From NCBI GenBank assembly GCA_945898195.1, contig CAMDHM010000007.1:19013-83012 (forward strand): a stretch of DNA of 64,000 nt. The letters are read 5' to 3'. Of this stretch, positions 9,883 to 18,362 are shown piece by piece (position 1 is the stretch's first letter; the number at the start of each line of letters is the position of its first letter). The DNA is from Pseudobacteriovorax antillogorgiicola. GTDB taxonomy: Bacteria > Bdellovibrionota_B > Oligoflexia > Oligoflexales > RGVZ01. Under the pieces are notes generated by a model. That model was not told where the DNA came from, did not search any database, and saw only the letters and a program-made list of their open reading frames with translations. Position numbers and translations under genes: made by a program.

Positions 9883-10340
9883 TTTCATTTACGATAAATG
9901 GTGAGAGCAAAAGTTCCGATGTTGATCCGGAAACACCACTGCTATGGGTTATCCGTGATCATATTGGCTTACAAGGAACAAAATTCGGCTGCGGCATGGC
10001 CCTTTGCGGGGCATGCACGGTGCACATGAATGGCGATCCAATCCGGTCCTGCTCAGTCCCGTTGTCCGCGGTCAGCGGTCAGAAAATAACCACCATTGAG
10101 GGGCTCGGTAAAAATGGACTCACCGAGGTCCAAAAGGCATGGCTTGAGCACGGAGTTCCCCAATGCGGCTACTGCCAGTCGGGACAAATCATGTCTGCAA
10201 CGGCGTTGCTCGCCAAAAACCCAAACCCAAGTGATGATGACATTGACACCGCGATGAGCGGCAATATCTGCCGCTGCGGCACCTACCCGCGGATCAGGGC
10301 GGCCATACATACCGCTGCGAAAAATATGAAACATCCTTAA
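9879..10340 (+). CDS. 2Fe-2S subunit of molybdenum hydroxylase (IorA-like)
   Basis: Electron-transfer subunit of a xanthine-oxidase-family enzyme. The 153 residues contain a plant-type 2Fe-2S domain ([20 protein letters not shown] plus a fourth Cys in RSCSVPLS) and the helical second domain with its cluster ([25 protein letters not shown]). Size and motifs fit the small subunits of isoquinoline 1-oxidoreductase and aldehyde oxidoreductases. No FAD subunit is encoded nearby, so electrons presumably pass to a cytochrome or other periplasmic acceptor. It overlaps the maturation gene by 4 bp and precedes the catalytic gene by 39 bp. Confidence 0.93.
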   Translation: MISFTINGESKSSDVDPETPLLWVIRDHIGLQGTKFGCGMALCGACTVHMNGDPIRSCSVPLSAVSGQKITTIEGLGKNGLTEVQKAWLEHGVPQCGYCQSGQIMSATALLAKNPNPSDDDIDTAMSGNICRCGTYPRIRAAIHTAAKNMKHP

Positions 10341-10379
10341 TTCGACTTTGAATGCCGTGCCGAACACAAGGAGCACAAC

Positions 10380-12587
10380 ATGCTTGATCAGAATATCTCA
10401 CGCAGAAACTTCCTCCAGGGAACAGCCGCGACCGCGGCCAGCCTTATCGTTGGCATCGATCTGGTGACCGATAAAGCTTTTGCCTCAGAGACTTTGGTCA
10501 TGTCGTTACCGAACCCCTGGCTAAGAATCGATTCTGATTCCATTACATTTGTTCTGGACAAAACAGAGATGGGGCAGGGCATTAACACCGCGCTTGCCAT
10601 GATTGTCGCCGAGGAGCTCGATGTCGACCTGGAGCAACTGACCATTGAAAACGCCATCGCGGACCGGATTTACACCACGCACAATGACCTAGGTGCGCAA
10701 ATGACCGGTGGAAGCTCAAGTGTGCGCAACAGCTGGCAGCCTCTCAAAAAAATCGCGGCCACCGCGCGGCAGATGCTCATTCAAGCAGCAGCGAAAGAAT
10801 GGAACGTCGATCCCGCGGAATGCCGCACCGCGTCTGGAATGATTTACCACGATAAAACGGCGAAAAAAGGGCCTTATGGAACCTTCGCCGGCGCCGCCCG
10901 AAAATTGCCTGTTCCCGCGCCCCAATTCAAAGATCCGGCGACGTACCGCTACGTCGCCAAAGCGACAAAGCGGGTCGACGGCCACGCGAAAGTCACCGGC
11001 CAGACAAAGTACGGAATCGATACCGTTATCCCGGGGATGCTATCAGCCACCATTGTCCGCTGCCCCGTTTTTGGCGGCAACGTCAAATCACTTCATGATA
11101 AACAGGCCAAAGCATCACCCGGCGTAAAACACATCATAAACACGGGCACCTCCGTCGCGGTACTCGCTGATACATATTGGCAGGCGCGTCAGGCAGCGAA
11201 ACTGCTAACGATTACTTGGTATGACGGCGAGCTCGCGGGTCTGTCCTCGGACAAAATTCGCCAGGAATTTATCGAGCTGGCGAAAAAAGACGGTAAAGTG
11301 ACGCGTGAAGATGGTGACGTCAAAAATAAAGACAAACTCGCAGTTAAAACAATCGACGCCGTCTATGAAACCCCCTATCTGGCCCATGCCACCATGGAAC
11401 CCCAAAATTGCGTCGCCAGGGTGACATCAGACTCCTGCGAGGTCTGGGCCCCAACACAAACTCCTGGTGTCTGCATGGAGGTTGTCCGTGGTATTACGGG
11501 GCTTGCCGCGAGTAAAATCAAGATTCACACGACTGCCATCGGCGGTGGATTTGGCCGCAGGCTCGTCGCAGACTACGTTGCCGAGGCCGTGACACTTGCC
11601 AAAGAGGTGAACGTCCCGGTCAGAGTCCTTTGGTCCAGAGAGGAGGACATGCGGCATGATTTTTACCGCCCCATCAGCTACAACGTCATGTCTGGCGGAA
11701 TCGACCAGACCGGAAATCCACTATTCTGGAAACACCGGGTCATCGGACCCGCGATCCTGGCGCAATTTCTCCCTCACGCCATTGGCGCCATGATACCTCC
11801 CTGGATGCCGCCATCCGTAAGCAAACTGCTGGGAAAATTCACCGGTTTCACCTTCCACGGATTAAAAGTTGACGACACATCAACGGAAGGGGCAAAAGAC
11901 ATTCCCTATAAAGTTCCGAACATCCTGGTGGATTACCATTACGCCGATCCCGGCGTTCCGGTCGGGTTCTGGCGATCTGTGGGTCATTCTCATCAGGCGT
12001 TTATGGTCGAGAGTTTTATTGACGAGCTGGCGAACCTCGCCGGCAAAGACCCGTATATATACCGCCGTGAACTGCTGGCAGACCAACCTCGCAACCTCGG
12101 TGTCCTTGACCGTGTGGCGAAAGAAATTAATTGGTCATCACCCGCGCCCAAGGGAATTTTTAGGGGAATCGCTCAGCACGCTTGCTTCGGGAGTTTTTGT
12201 GCCGAAGCTGTCGAGGCGAGCGTCAGCGAATCAGGCGACATCAAAGTCCATCGCGTCGTGGCGGCCATTGACTGCGGCCCGGTCGTGAATCCAGACGGCG
12301 TGAGAGCGCAGTTGGAAAGCGCGATCATATTTGGCCTTTCTGCAGCCCTCAAAGGGGAGATTACCATCGAGAATGGCCAGGTCAAACAAAGTAACTTCCA
12401 CGACTATGCCGTGCTGCGGATAAATGAGACGCCCAAAATCGAGACGCATATTATAGAAAGTACAGAGCCTGTTACAGGTGTGGGCGAGCCCGGTCTGCCG
12501 CCAGTGGCACCCGCCCTCGCGAACGCCCTATTCGCTGCGACCGGAAAACGCTTAAGGAAACTTCCGCTCAGCCTAAATAACCTATGA
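10380..12587 (+). CDS. Tat-exported molybdopterin-binding catalytic subunit (IorB-like aldehyde/xanthine oxidase family)
   Basis: A 735-residue catalytic subunit. The N-terminus SRRNFLQGTAATAASLIVG is a twin-arginine signal, so the folded heterodimer is probably exported to the periplasm with the 2Fe-2S subunit carried along. Cofactor-binding segments include EMGQGINTALAMIVAEEL, TGGSSSVRNSW, TTAIGGGFGRRL and, near the end, the GVGEPGLPPVAPALANA stretch containing the glutamate that acts as base. The arrangement and the Tat signal place it in the isoquinoline 1-oxidoreductase beta / periplasmic aldehyde dehydrogenase group; the substrate (aldehyde or N-heterocycle) cannot be read from sequence. 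ATG follows AAGGAGCACAAC. It ends 15 bp before the convergent acyltransferase gene. Confidence 0.92.
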   Translation: MLDQNISRRNFLQGTAATAASLIVGIDLVTDKAFASETLVMSLPNPWLRIDSDSITFVLDKTEMGQGINTALAMIVAEELDVDLEQLTIENAIADRIYTTHNDLGAQMTGGSSSVRNSWQPLKKIAATARQMLIQAAAKEWNVDPAECRTASGMIYHDKTAKKGPYGTFAGAARKLPVPAPQFKDPATYRYVAKATKRVDGHAKVTGQTKYGIDTVIPGMLSATIVRCPVFGGNVKSLHDKQAKASPGVKHIINTGTSVAVLADTYWQARQAAKLLTITWYDGELAGLSSDKIRQEFIELAKKDGKVTREDGDVKNKDKLAVKTIDAVYETPYLAHATMEPQNCVARVTSDSCEVWAPTQTPGVCMEVVRGITGLAASKIKIHTTAIGGGFGRRLVADYVAEAVTLAKEVNVPVRVLWSREEDMRHDFYRPISYNVMSGGIDQTGNPLFWKHRVIGPAILAQFLPHAIGAMIPPWMPPSVSKLLGKFTGFTFHGLKVDDTSTEGAKDIPYKVPNILVDYHYADPGVPVGFWRSVGHSHQAFMVESFIDELANLAGKDPYIYRRELLADQPRNLGVLDRVAKEINWSSPAPKGIFRGIAQHACFGSFCAEAVEASVSESGDIKVHRVVAAIDCGPVVNPDGVRAQLESAIIFGLSAALKGEITIENGQVKQSNFHDYAVLRINETPKIETHIIESTEPVTGVGEPGLPPVAPALANALFAATGKRLRKLPLSLNNL

Positions 12588-12602
12588 TGTGATAATTCAA
12601 GG

Positions 12603-13907
12603 TTACATGAATCGGATCGCTCCCAAGTCCTGGCTAGAGACATATCCGCTGTAGGCCCGATTCATCGCTTCGCTGATGGACTGAACAAGAGCCAAACATT
12701 TTTGGAGCTGAGCCTCGTTACTCAGACTGTGCACCAGAACATGCTGGACGCTCGCCCAATGACCGTCTTCGCCACCATCTGTACCGACGTGGGACCTGAT
12801 GAATTTCGTTGCCGAGCGTGGATGGGCAATCCCCCAACCTTCCACACATGTCTCCAGTGCATCGATGAACGTGGGGTCCATAAACGCAGACAATCCTTCT
12901 GCCACCAGCGGAACCGTCAGAAACAGGACGGGGTCTCGTTCGAATGAAACAAGGCTCTGCTGCAGCGTCATGAATTGAAGGATGTCTGCCGCCGGCGCCA
13001 TGTGATTTATTACCCAGTCAACATCCCAGCCAATGGCGGTAAGATCCCGTTCAAGAAGCCTCTCGTGATCAATCTCGCCTTTCAGATGCTCGATGAAGTG
13101 GCCGCGCAGGACCGGATCACTGGTAGCTGAAATCACTTGGGCCAGAAGCCTCGTCGTCCAGCGGACATACTGGTGCAAGTTGGCAATGGCTTCGCCATAT
13201 TGATTGCGAGTCAGCGTCCCGTCGGCCACACGCTTGAACCAGAGGTTGTCATAGGCAGACTTGATGCCGCGTTTTGCCGCAGCAATAATTTCATCTGCCA
13301 TCAGTTCTCGACAGACAAAATTCCGCAATGTTCTTGTCATCGAGAGGAAGCAACGTTGAGCTAAATAATCAAGGGGACCATAGGTTGCGATGACGTCGTA
13401 GAATTCCCCGTCGGCGCCCTGAACTTTTCTTTTGGGGCAGCCAGGAATTTCTTTGCACCCAAGAATTCTCTGGGCCGCCGATTCACCCTGCTCGACATAC
13501 CCAACTCCGTGACGCCTGCCATGCATGCGCCCCCATCGCATTGCAACGTAAAGCAATAAACTGACAATGCCTCGGTTTCTTGCGTGGGACGCTACGACGG
13601 AACGTGATGAGAGGATCGCATCCCGCAAAAACTCAGGCGGAATTCCCGAATATTCAGAGAAATCGGATTCATCAGCCAACATGACGTGAGTTGCGGCAAG
13701 CAGGACTCCCGCACCGTCGTAAATACCGATATGCGTGCCAAATTCATCATTGGGACCCAACAACTTCGCGTCGGGTAGAAAACCGCGCTCCTCGACAAAT
13801 CCCTTGCGCCGAAGTTCAACAATTTCCGCGGGGAAGTTTCGCCCGCTAAAGAACTTCACACCAATGTCGTTCGACCGGTAAGGCTTGTTGTCAACTTCGA
13901 TATTCAT
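12603..13907 (-). CDS. FeeM/LuxI-like acyltransferase fused to heme-oxygenase-like diiron domain
   Basis: A 434-residue two-domain protein. Residues about 10-185 look like the GNAT-fold N-acyl amino acid / autoinducer synthase group: ELRRKGFVEERGFLPD, DEFGTHIGIYD, then ILSSRSVVASHARNRGIVS and a following helix. Residues about 225-425 look like a heme-oxygenase-like iron oxidase or PqqC/TenA-type helical bundle, with HLKGEIDHERLL and, further on, RSHVGTDGGEDGHWASVQHV, giving the His/Glu and His/Asp/His ligand pattern of diiron members. The combination suggests that an acyl conjugate is made and then oxidised or decarboxylated. There is no signal peptide. It is transcribed divergently from a multi-pass histidine kinase. 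Domain identities are recalled by motif and pattern; the product is unknown. Confidence 0.72.
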   Translation of the reverse strand: MNIEVDNKPYRSNDIGVKFFSGRNFPAEIVELRRKGFVEERGFLPDAKLLGPNDEFGTHIGIYDGAGVLLAATHVMLADESDFSEYSGIPPEFLRDAILSSRSVVASHARNRGIVSLLLYVAMRWGRMHGRRHGVGYVEQGESAAQRILGCKEIPGCPKRKVQGADGEFYDVIATYGPLDYLAQRCFLSMTRTLRNFVCRELMADEIIAAAKRGIKSAYDNLWFKRVADGTLTRNQYGEAIANLHQYVRWTTRLLAQVISATSDPVLRGHFIEHLKGEIDHERLLERDLTAIGWDVDWVINHMAPAADILQFMTLQQSLVSFERDPVLFLTVPLVAEGLSAFMDPTFIDALETCVEGWGIAHPRSATKFIRSHVGTDGGEDGHWASVQHVLVHSLSNEAQLQKCLALVQSISEAMNRAYSGYVSSQDLGAIRFM

Positions 13908-14090
13908 GACTTTTACTTCCTATTTATATTGCGTCTAACACACCACAATCAAACACCAAACCTGCCAGCTAATAGCTACAAACCACCAATAGACTCACTG
14001 TTTTTAGTTCATTTTTAAGCACCAGCCCGCCGATGGATCAGGCAGTTTGGGAAACGGTGTTTTAATCGACACGCACCAACAGGAGCTTCG
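13908..14090. promoter_or_regulatory. Divergent promoter region acyltransferase-HDO / histidine kinase
   Basis: A 183-bp AT-rich spacer between the two divergent genes. It includes TATTTATATTGCGTCTAACA near 13920 and TTTTTAGTTCATTTTTAAGC near 14000, which could supply promoter boxes for the two directions. The kinase ATG at 14091 follows AACAGGAGCTTCG, a good ribosome site. No clear operator palindrome was seen. Confidence 0.4.
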
Positions 14091-15443
14091 ATGCCAGAGA
14101 CAGTGACAGAGAAAACAACAGGGGGTGAAGTTCCATTTGATGGGACGGCCGTGACTGGAGAGTCCGGCGTTCTCGATTCGCTGGCCTGGCTAAGCGACGC
14201 CGAAATCAACACTGAGGTTGAACGGATCCATAAAACACTCACTAAAAAAGTTGTCATTCCGCTTATGGCAGTCATGACCATTGCTTTTTATGCAAGTGGA
14301 TTCCAAAATACGACCTACCACATCGTGATCGTGATCCTGGGCCTCGTGATCGCAGCGCTCAATGCCTGGATATCTAACAAAACTGAAGAATGGCACTTTC
14401 AATCGGGTTGGCGAACCGACAGCTGGGATGCAGGACGGTGGCTCGTGAGCGTTTTGGGTTTTGACCTTTTTCTGCTATATGGCTACAGCCCGTCCCTAAC
14501 GGTAACATTTTCGTCGTGGACGATCTTGATTGTCTCTGCCCAATCGGACCTATTCAACAAAAGACTGCGCAACGTCGTCGTCTTTCTTTGCTGGGCGGCA
14601 GGTGCCGTAGCCATCTTGATCTGGTATCCCTTCGACCCGCTCGGTACACGACTTTTTGCGATCCTTGCCATGTTGCTGATCTGTGTTCTTTTTGAACGCC
14701 TGGAATCATACTGGTGCAGCGAATTGGTGCGCAGGCGAAAAATTGAACGGATTCAGAATCACGCCCAAGAGCGGCTTGTGCATGCCGAGCGGGATGCGCA
14801 GATTGGCGCCCAGGTCAGAACCGTGTCCCATGAGTTGGGAAACTTGATTAATATTTTGCAGTTGAGCAATTCACTGGACAGTGAACTCAATCGGGAGCAA
14901 CTGACTCGAACGCTGTTCTACATCACGAAGATCAATCGTCTGATCCTCCGCGACATTGATAAGCGCGCACCAAGACAGGAAATCCGAATAAAAGAATTGA
15001 TGTCGGACATTGTCTTGTTGATCCGGCCTGAAGTGATCACCACGCCCTGCCGCTTTCAGATCAACGCGTCCCAGGATGTCCTAGAACATCGGATCAACGA
15101 ACGAACCGGTTCGCTGTTCTTGATCATTCACAACCTCGTAAGAAACGGACTGCACGCCATCAATGATGCAAAGCTGAAGGTCAATCATGGAAAAATTGAA
15201 ATTGGAGCAGAGCTACATGGCAAGGAAATTCGGATGACAATCGCCGACAATGGCGTCGGGATGAGCGAACAAACTCTGGAACAGTTGTTTTCTGGCCGAT
15301 CCCGCTCGATCAAGCGGGGTAGGCACGGTCTGGGATTCGGGTTTGTGCTAGACGAATGTGCAAGGAACGGCTTCAACTTATCAGTATCGTCTGTGCCTAG
15401 CGAGGGAACAATCATGACCATGGTTATACCCGTTACAGCCTGA
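14091..15443 (+). CDS. Six-TM sensor histidine kinase
   Basis: A 450-residue membrane kinase. After a cytoplasmic N-terminus of about 50 residues come roughly six hydrophobic helices (about 52-70, 76-94, 115-132, 136-152, 160-178, 184-202) with very short loops and no periplasmic domain. A linker helix leads to the dimerisation segment with the phospho-acceptor histidine in RTVSHELGNLINIL. The ATPase domain has the N box (IIHNLVRNGLHAIND), G1 (IADNGVGM) and G2 (GRHGLGFGFVLDECARNG). The compact six-helix sensor resembles kinases that read lipophilic signals in the membrane. No receiver domain or adjacent response regulator is present, so its partner is encoded elsewhere. It is divergent from the acyltransferase-oxygenase gene. 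Confidence 0.88.
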   Translation: MPETVTEKTTGGEVPFDGTAVTGESGVLDSLAWLSDAEINTEVERIHKTLTKKVVIPLMAVMTIAFYASGFQNTTYHIVIVILGLVIAALNAWISNKTEEWHFQSGWRTDSWDAGRWLVSVLGFDLFLLYGYSPSLTVTFSSWTILIVSAQSDLFNKRLRNVVVFLCWAAGAVAILIWYPFDPLGTRLFAILAMLLICVLFERLESYWCSELVRRRKIERIQNHAQERLVHAERDAQIGAQVRTVSHELGNLINILQLSNSLDSELNREQLTRTLFYITKINRLILRDIDKRAPRQEIRIKELMSDIVLLIRPEVITTPCRFQINASQDVLEHRINERTGSLFLIIHNLVRNGLHAINDAKLKVNHGKIEIGAELHGKEIRMTIADNGVGMSEQTLEQLFSGRSRSIKRGRHGLGFGFVLDECARNGFNLSVSSVPSEGTIMTMVIPVTA

Positions 15444-15473
15444 TGATCCCACTCGGTCAGGGAGGTTGACGCC

Positions 15474-15587
15474 ATGAATTTACAAGTAATCAGTATCAGA
15501 CGGGCACCGGACTTTATTTTGAAGTCAGGTCAGATGCACCGTGCAAGGCATCGGTCCAGGATTTCAAGGGCGATGGCGATTTCGTGA
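15474..15587 (+). CDS. Possible 37-residue peptide downstream of the kinase
   Basis: A short frame beginning MNLQVISIRRAP with a very good ribosome site (AGGGAGGT, about seven bases before ATG), 30 bp after the kinase stop. It is basic (many Arg/Lys) with no hydrophobic leader. Its last 58 bp are antisense to the end of the aminotransferase gene at 15530, which lowers its credibility. It could be a small translated peptide or a chance frame. Confidence 0.25.
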   Translation: MNLQVISIRRAPDFILKSGQMHRARHRSRISRAMAIS

Positions 15588-16843
15588 GGCCCACAAATCA
15601 AAGGTGGTGCAAAACGAATGGTCGAGGCGCCGCAGCCCAGGAGCAAAAGACCTTCGCGAAACGCCATTTGTTCCAGTTCTGCCATGGCGTTGGGGATCGA
15701 TTGTTTGGTGACCGGGTCTGCCAATTCCATACCAATCATGAATCCAGGTCCACGCACATCGATGATGCAGGGGTGACGTTCGGCGAGTTTCCTTAGGCCG
15801 CTGGTCAGGAGCTCGCCGTTCTGGCGAATCTCTGGCAGGATTTTTTCGACGACTTCCAACGTGGCAATCGCCGCGGCACAGCTGACGTTGTTGCCACCGA
15901 AAGTGCTGCCGTGGCTGCCGCGGGTCCAGTCCATGACTTCCTCGCGGGCGATGATGGCTCCAATTGGAAGTCCCGATCCCAACCCCTTCGCCGTCAGCAG
16001 GATGTCCGGAGCAACGTCGAAGTAGTCTGCCGCATACATCTCGCCCGTCCGCCCCACGCCACTTTGAACCTCATCAAATACCAGCATGATGCCGTGGCGA
16101 TCACAAAGTCCGCGGAGGCCCTTTAAAAAGGATTTTGGCGGGACTACGTATCCGCCTTCGCCCTGAATTGGTTCGACAAAAATTGCGGCCAATTCATCGG
16201 GGCTGACCACGCGATTGAATAGCTGCTTTTCAATTTTATGGATTGCTTCAAGTCCGCAATCTTCTGGTGTCATCCCTTCCGGACGGCGTAGGACATCGGG
16301 ATATTCAGCGTGAACAACGCCAGGCAGGAAGGGGCCAAAGTGCTCCCGTTGGCGGATCTTGGAGGCTGTCAGCGACAAGGCCCCCATCGTCCGGCCGTGG
16401 AAGCCACCGTAAAAAGACATCAGGCCTTTGCGCTTTGTGTGAAAGCGCGCCAACTTAATCGCACCTTCGATGGCCTCGGTTCCTGAGTTGGTCAAAAACA
16501 CTCGCTTTTTACCCATACCCGGGACGTAGCTGGATAACTTTGTGCAGAGGCGTGAAAAAGATTCCGTATAAAAATCAGTGCCGCAAATGTGCCAGACCTT
16601 TTCCAAAGATTCCCGTACGGCTCCCATAACATGGGGGTGTGCGTAACCAGTGGAGCTGACGGCAATCCCTGCCATCATGTCCAGGAATCGATTGCCATCG
16701 ACATCGTCGATGAAACAACCTTGGCCGCGGTCAGCAACCAGCGGGTATTCCTTGATGTAGGAGGGGGACGTGCAGGACTCGTCCTGTGCAATGATCGCTT
16801 TTCCGCGTGGTCCAGGCAGTGCTGTCTTGATTAATGGGCGCAT
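15530..16843 (-). CDS. Class III omega-aminotransferase
   Basis: PLP enzyme of 437 residues, close to the acetylornithine/ornithine/4-aminobutyrate/lysine group that acts on terminal amino groups. Visible features are LTNSGTEAIEGAIKLAR, GFHGRTMGALSLT, VEPIQGEGGYVVPP, VFDEVQSGVGRTGEMYA and the Schiff-base lysine in ILLTAKGLGSGLPIGA. The opening (PGPRGKAIIAQDESCTSPSY) resembles broad-specificity archaeal and bacterial omega-aminotransferases. It is the last gene of a six-gene operon, starting 4 bp after the aldehyde dehydrogenase stop, so the semialdehyde it makes is probably oxidised by that enzyme. The substrate (a diamino acid such as beta-lysine, lysine or ornithine, or 4-aminobutyrate) is an inference from context. 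Confidence 0.88.
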   Translation of the reverse strand: MRPLIKTALPGPRGKAIIAQDESCTSPSYIKEYPLVADRGQGCFIDDVDGNRFLDMMAGIAVSSTGYAHPHVMGAVRESLEKVWHICGTDFYTESFSRLCTKLSSYVPGMGKKRVFLTNSGTEAIEGAIKLARFHTKRKGLMSFYGGFHGRTMGALSLTASKIRQREHFGPFLPGVVHAEYPDVLRRPEGMTPEDCGLEAIHKIEKQLFNRVVSPDELAAIFVEPIQGEGGYVVPPKSFLKGLRGLCDRHGIMLVFDEVQSGVGRTGEMYAADYFDVAPDILLTAKGLGSGLPIGAIIAREEVMDWTRGSHGSTFGGNNVSCAAAIATLEVVEKILPEIRQNGELLTSGLRKLAERHPCIIDVRGPGFMIGMELADPVTKQSIPNAMAELEQMAFREGLLLLGCGASTIRFAPPLICGPHEIAIALEILDRCLARCI

Positions 16844-16847
16844 GGAT

Positions 16848-18362
16848 TCACCTCATCCTTGTGCGAGATTGTTCCCGCATGAATTGCTCGACATAATAGG
16901 GGCCGCATCCACCTTTGCCAGTTGCACCACTGGCCTTCCATCCACAAAACGATTGCACACCTGGCCAGGCACCGGTGGTAGCCCCGGTCTTCCGATTGGC
17001 ATAGAGTACGCCCGCCTCGGCCTCATCAAAGAAACGTGTGATGTCGCGGTCGTCACGGGAAAAAATTCCTGCCGTCAGGCCAAAGTCCGTCTGATTTAGG
17101 ATGGCAAGGGCCTGATCCAGCGAACGGACCTCAGTCAGCCCGGCAAAGGGCAGAAAAAGTTCTTGCTGCATCAAATCATGATTGGGATCCAGCTCGGCAA
17201 AGGTCGGCATCACATAGTGACCGGCCGGCAAACGGTCTGCGCAGTATTCATGGCGGTAAATGATCTTTCCGCCATTGGACGACGCCAATGCGATAGCGCG
17301 TTCATTGCGCGCAACGCCAGCGGCATTGATCACTGGTCCAAGGCCGCAGTCGGCTGTCGAGGCTTCCGCGACTTTCAATGCCGCAGCGCGTTCAAGAAGT
17401 TTGGTGGTGAATTCTTTCCTGATGTCGGCATGGACCATAATCCGGGAGAGGGCGCTGCACTTTTGCCCGGTGAGGCCAAAGGCTGATTTGACGCAGCCCT
17501 CCGCTGCCTCGTCCAAGTTTGCGCTAGGCATGATGATGGCGCCATTTTTTCCACCGAGTTCCATCAAGCAAGGCTTGATCCAACGGCCACTGCCGCAGGC
17601 GCGATGGATTTCCATGCCGGTTTTCACGCTGCCAGTAAAGGCAACGCCGGCGATCCCGCGGTGGGAAACAAGGGCTGCGCCAATGGACTGGCCGCGACCC
17701 TGGCAAATTTGGAAGACCCCTTCAGGCAGCCCGGAGTCTCGCATCACGCCGAGCAACAGTTCACCGGTCCAAGGTGTCTCTTCGCTTGGTTTTAGGATGA
17801 CAGAGTTTCCACCGAGGATTGCAGCACCGGACATGCCAGCTGCCAATGCAGCTGGGAAATTGAAGGGCGAGATTACGGCAAAAACCCCGTAGGGCCTCAG
17901 AAAACTTCCGGTTTCCTCGTTGGGCAGCAAGCTCTTTAGTGGACGAAAATGGCCCCCGGCAGCCACCACTTGATCCGCATAGTAATCGAGCAGATCGGCT
18001 GACTCGTCGACATCGCCGAAAGATTCAAGGCGATTCTTGCCGGCTTCAAGGCAGACCGCAGCAGAAAGTTCCATCCTGCGGCTGCGGATGATCGCTGCCG
18101 CACGACGAACAACCGTAATGCGATGTTGCCACGATTGCGCGGCCCAAGATTTTTGAGCTTTTGCCGACAGGTCCACCATTTCGTCAAGGGCCGCAAGTGG
18201 AAATGCGCCAAACCGATGCAGGAGCTCGGAAGTGTTTGATGGATTGATCGAATCAATATGATCAACAGATCCGATTTTTTTTTCGTATCCAATGACTGCC
18301 GGAAATTCCCTTCCAAGATTTTTGCGTTGGGCTGAAAGTACTAATTCAAAGGCGTTTTCCAT
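16848..18362 (-). CDS. Aldehyde dehydrogenase of the RocA / semialdehyde type
   Basis: NAD(P)-dependent dehydrogenase of 504 residues that oxidises an amino-acid semialdehyde to the acid. Core motifs: AVISPFNFPAALAAG, VILKPSEETPW, GVAFTGSVKTG, LMELGGKNGAII with the general-base Glu, and the catalytic Cys in LTGQKCSALSRI. The C-terminal YANRKTGATTGAWPGVQ and CGWKASGATGKGG are characteristic of one branch of glutamate-semialdehyde dehydrogenases. The ATG at 18360-18362 was chosen for the preceding GGAGGA; the frame is open further upstream. It overlaps the thiolase end by 17 bp. A second, classical glutamate-semialdehyde dehydrogenase lies at 59.3 kb, so this copy probably serves the operon's own pathway. 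Confidence 0.87.
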   Translation of the reverse strand: MENAFELVLSAQRKNLGREFPAVIGYEKKIGSVDHIDSINPSNTSELLHRFGAFPLAALDEMVDLSAKAQKSWAAQSWQHRITVVRRAAAIIRSRRMELSAAVCLEAGKNRLESFGDVDESADLLDYYADQVVAAGGHFRPLKSLLPNEETGSFLRPYGVFAVISPFNFPAALAAGMSGAAILGGNSVILKPSEETPWTGELLLGVMRDSGLPEGVFQICQGRGQSIGAALVSHRGIAGVAFTGSVKTGMEIHRACGSGRWIKPCLMELGGKNGAIIMPSANLDEAAEGCVKSAFGLTGQKCSALSRIMVHADIRKEFTTKLLERAAALKVAEASTADCGLGPVINAAGVARNERAIALASSNGGKIIYRHEYCADRLPAGHYVMPTFAELDPNHDLMQQELFLPFAGLTEVRSLDQALAILNQTDFGLTAGIFSRDDRDITRFFDEAEAGVLYANRKTGATTGAWPGVQSFCGWKASGATGKGGCGPYYVEQFMREQSRTRMR

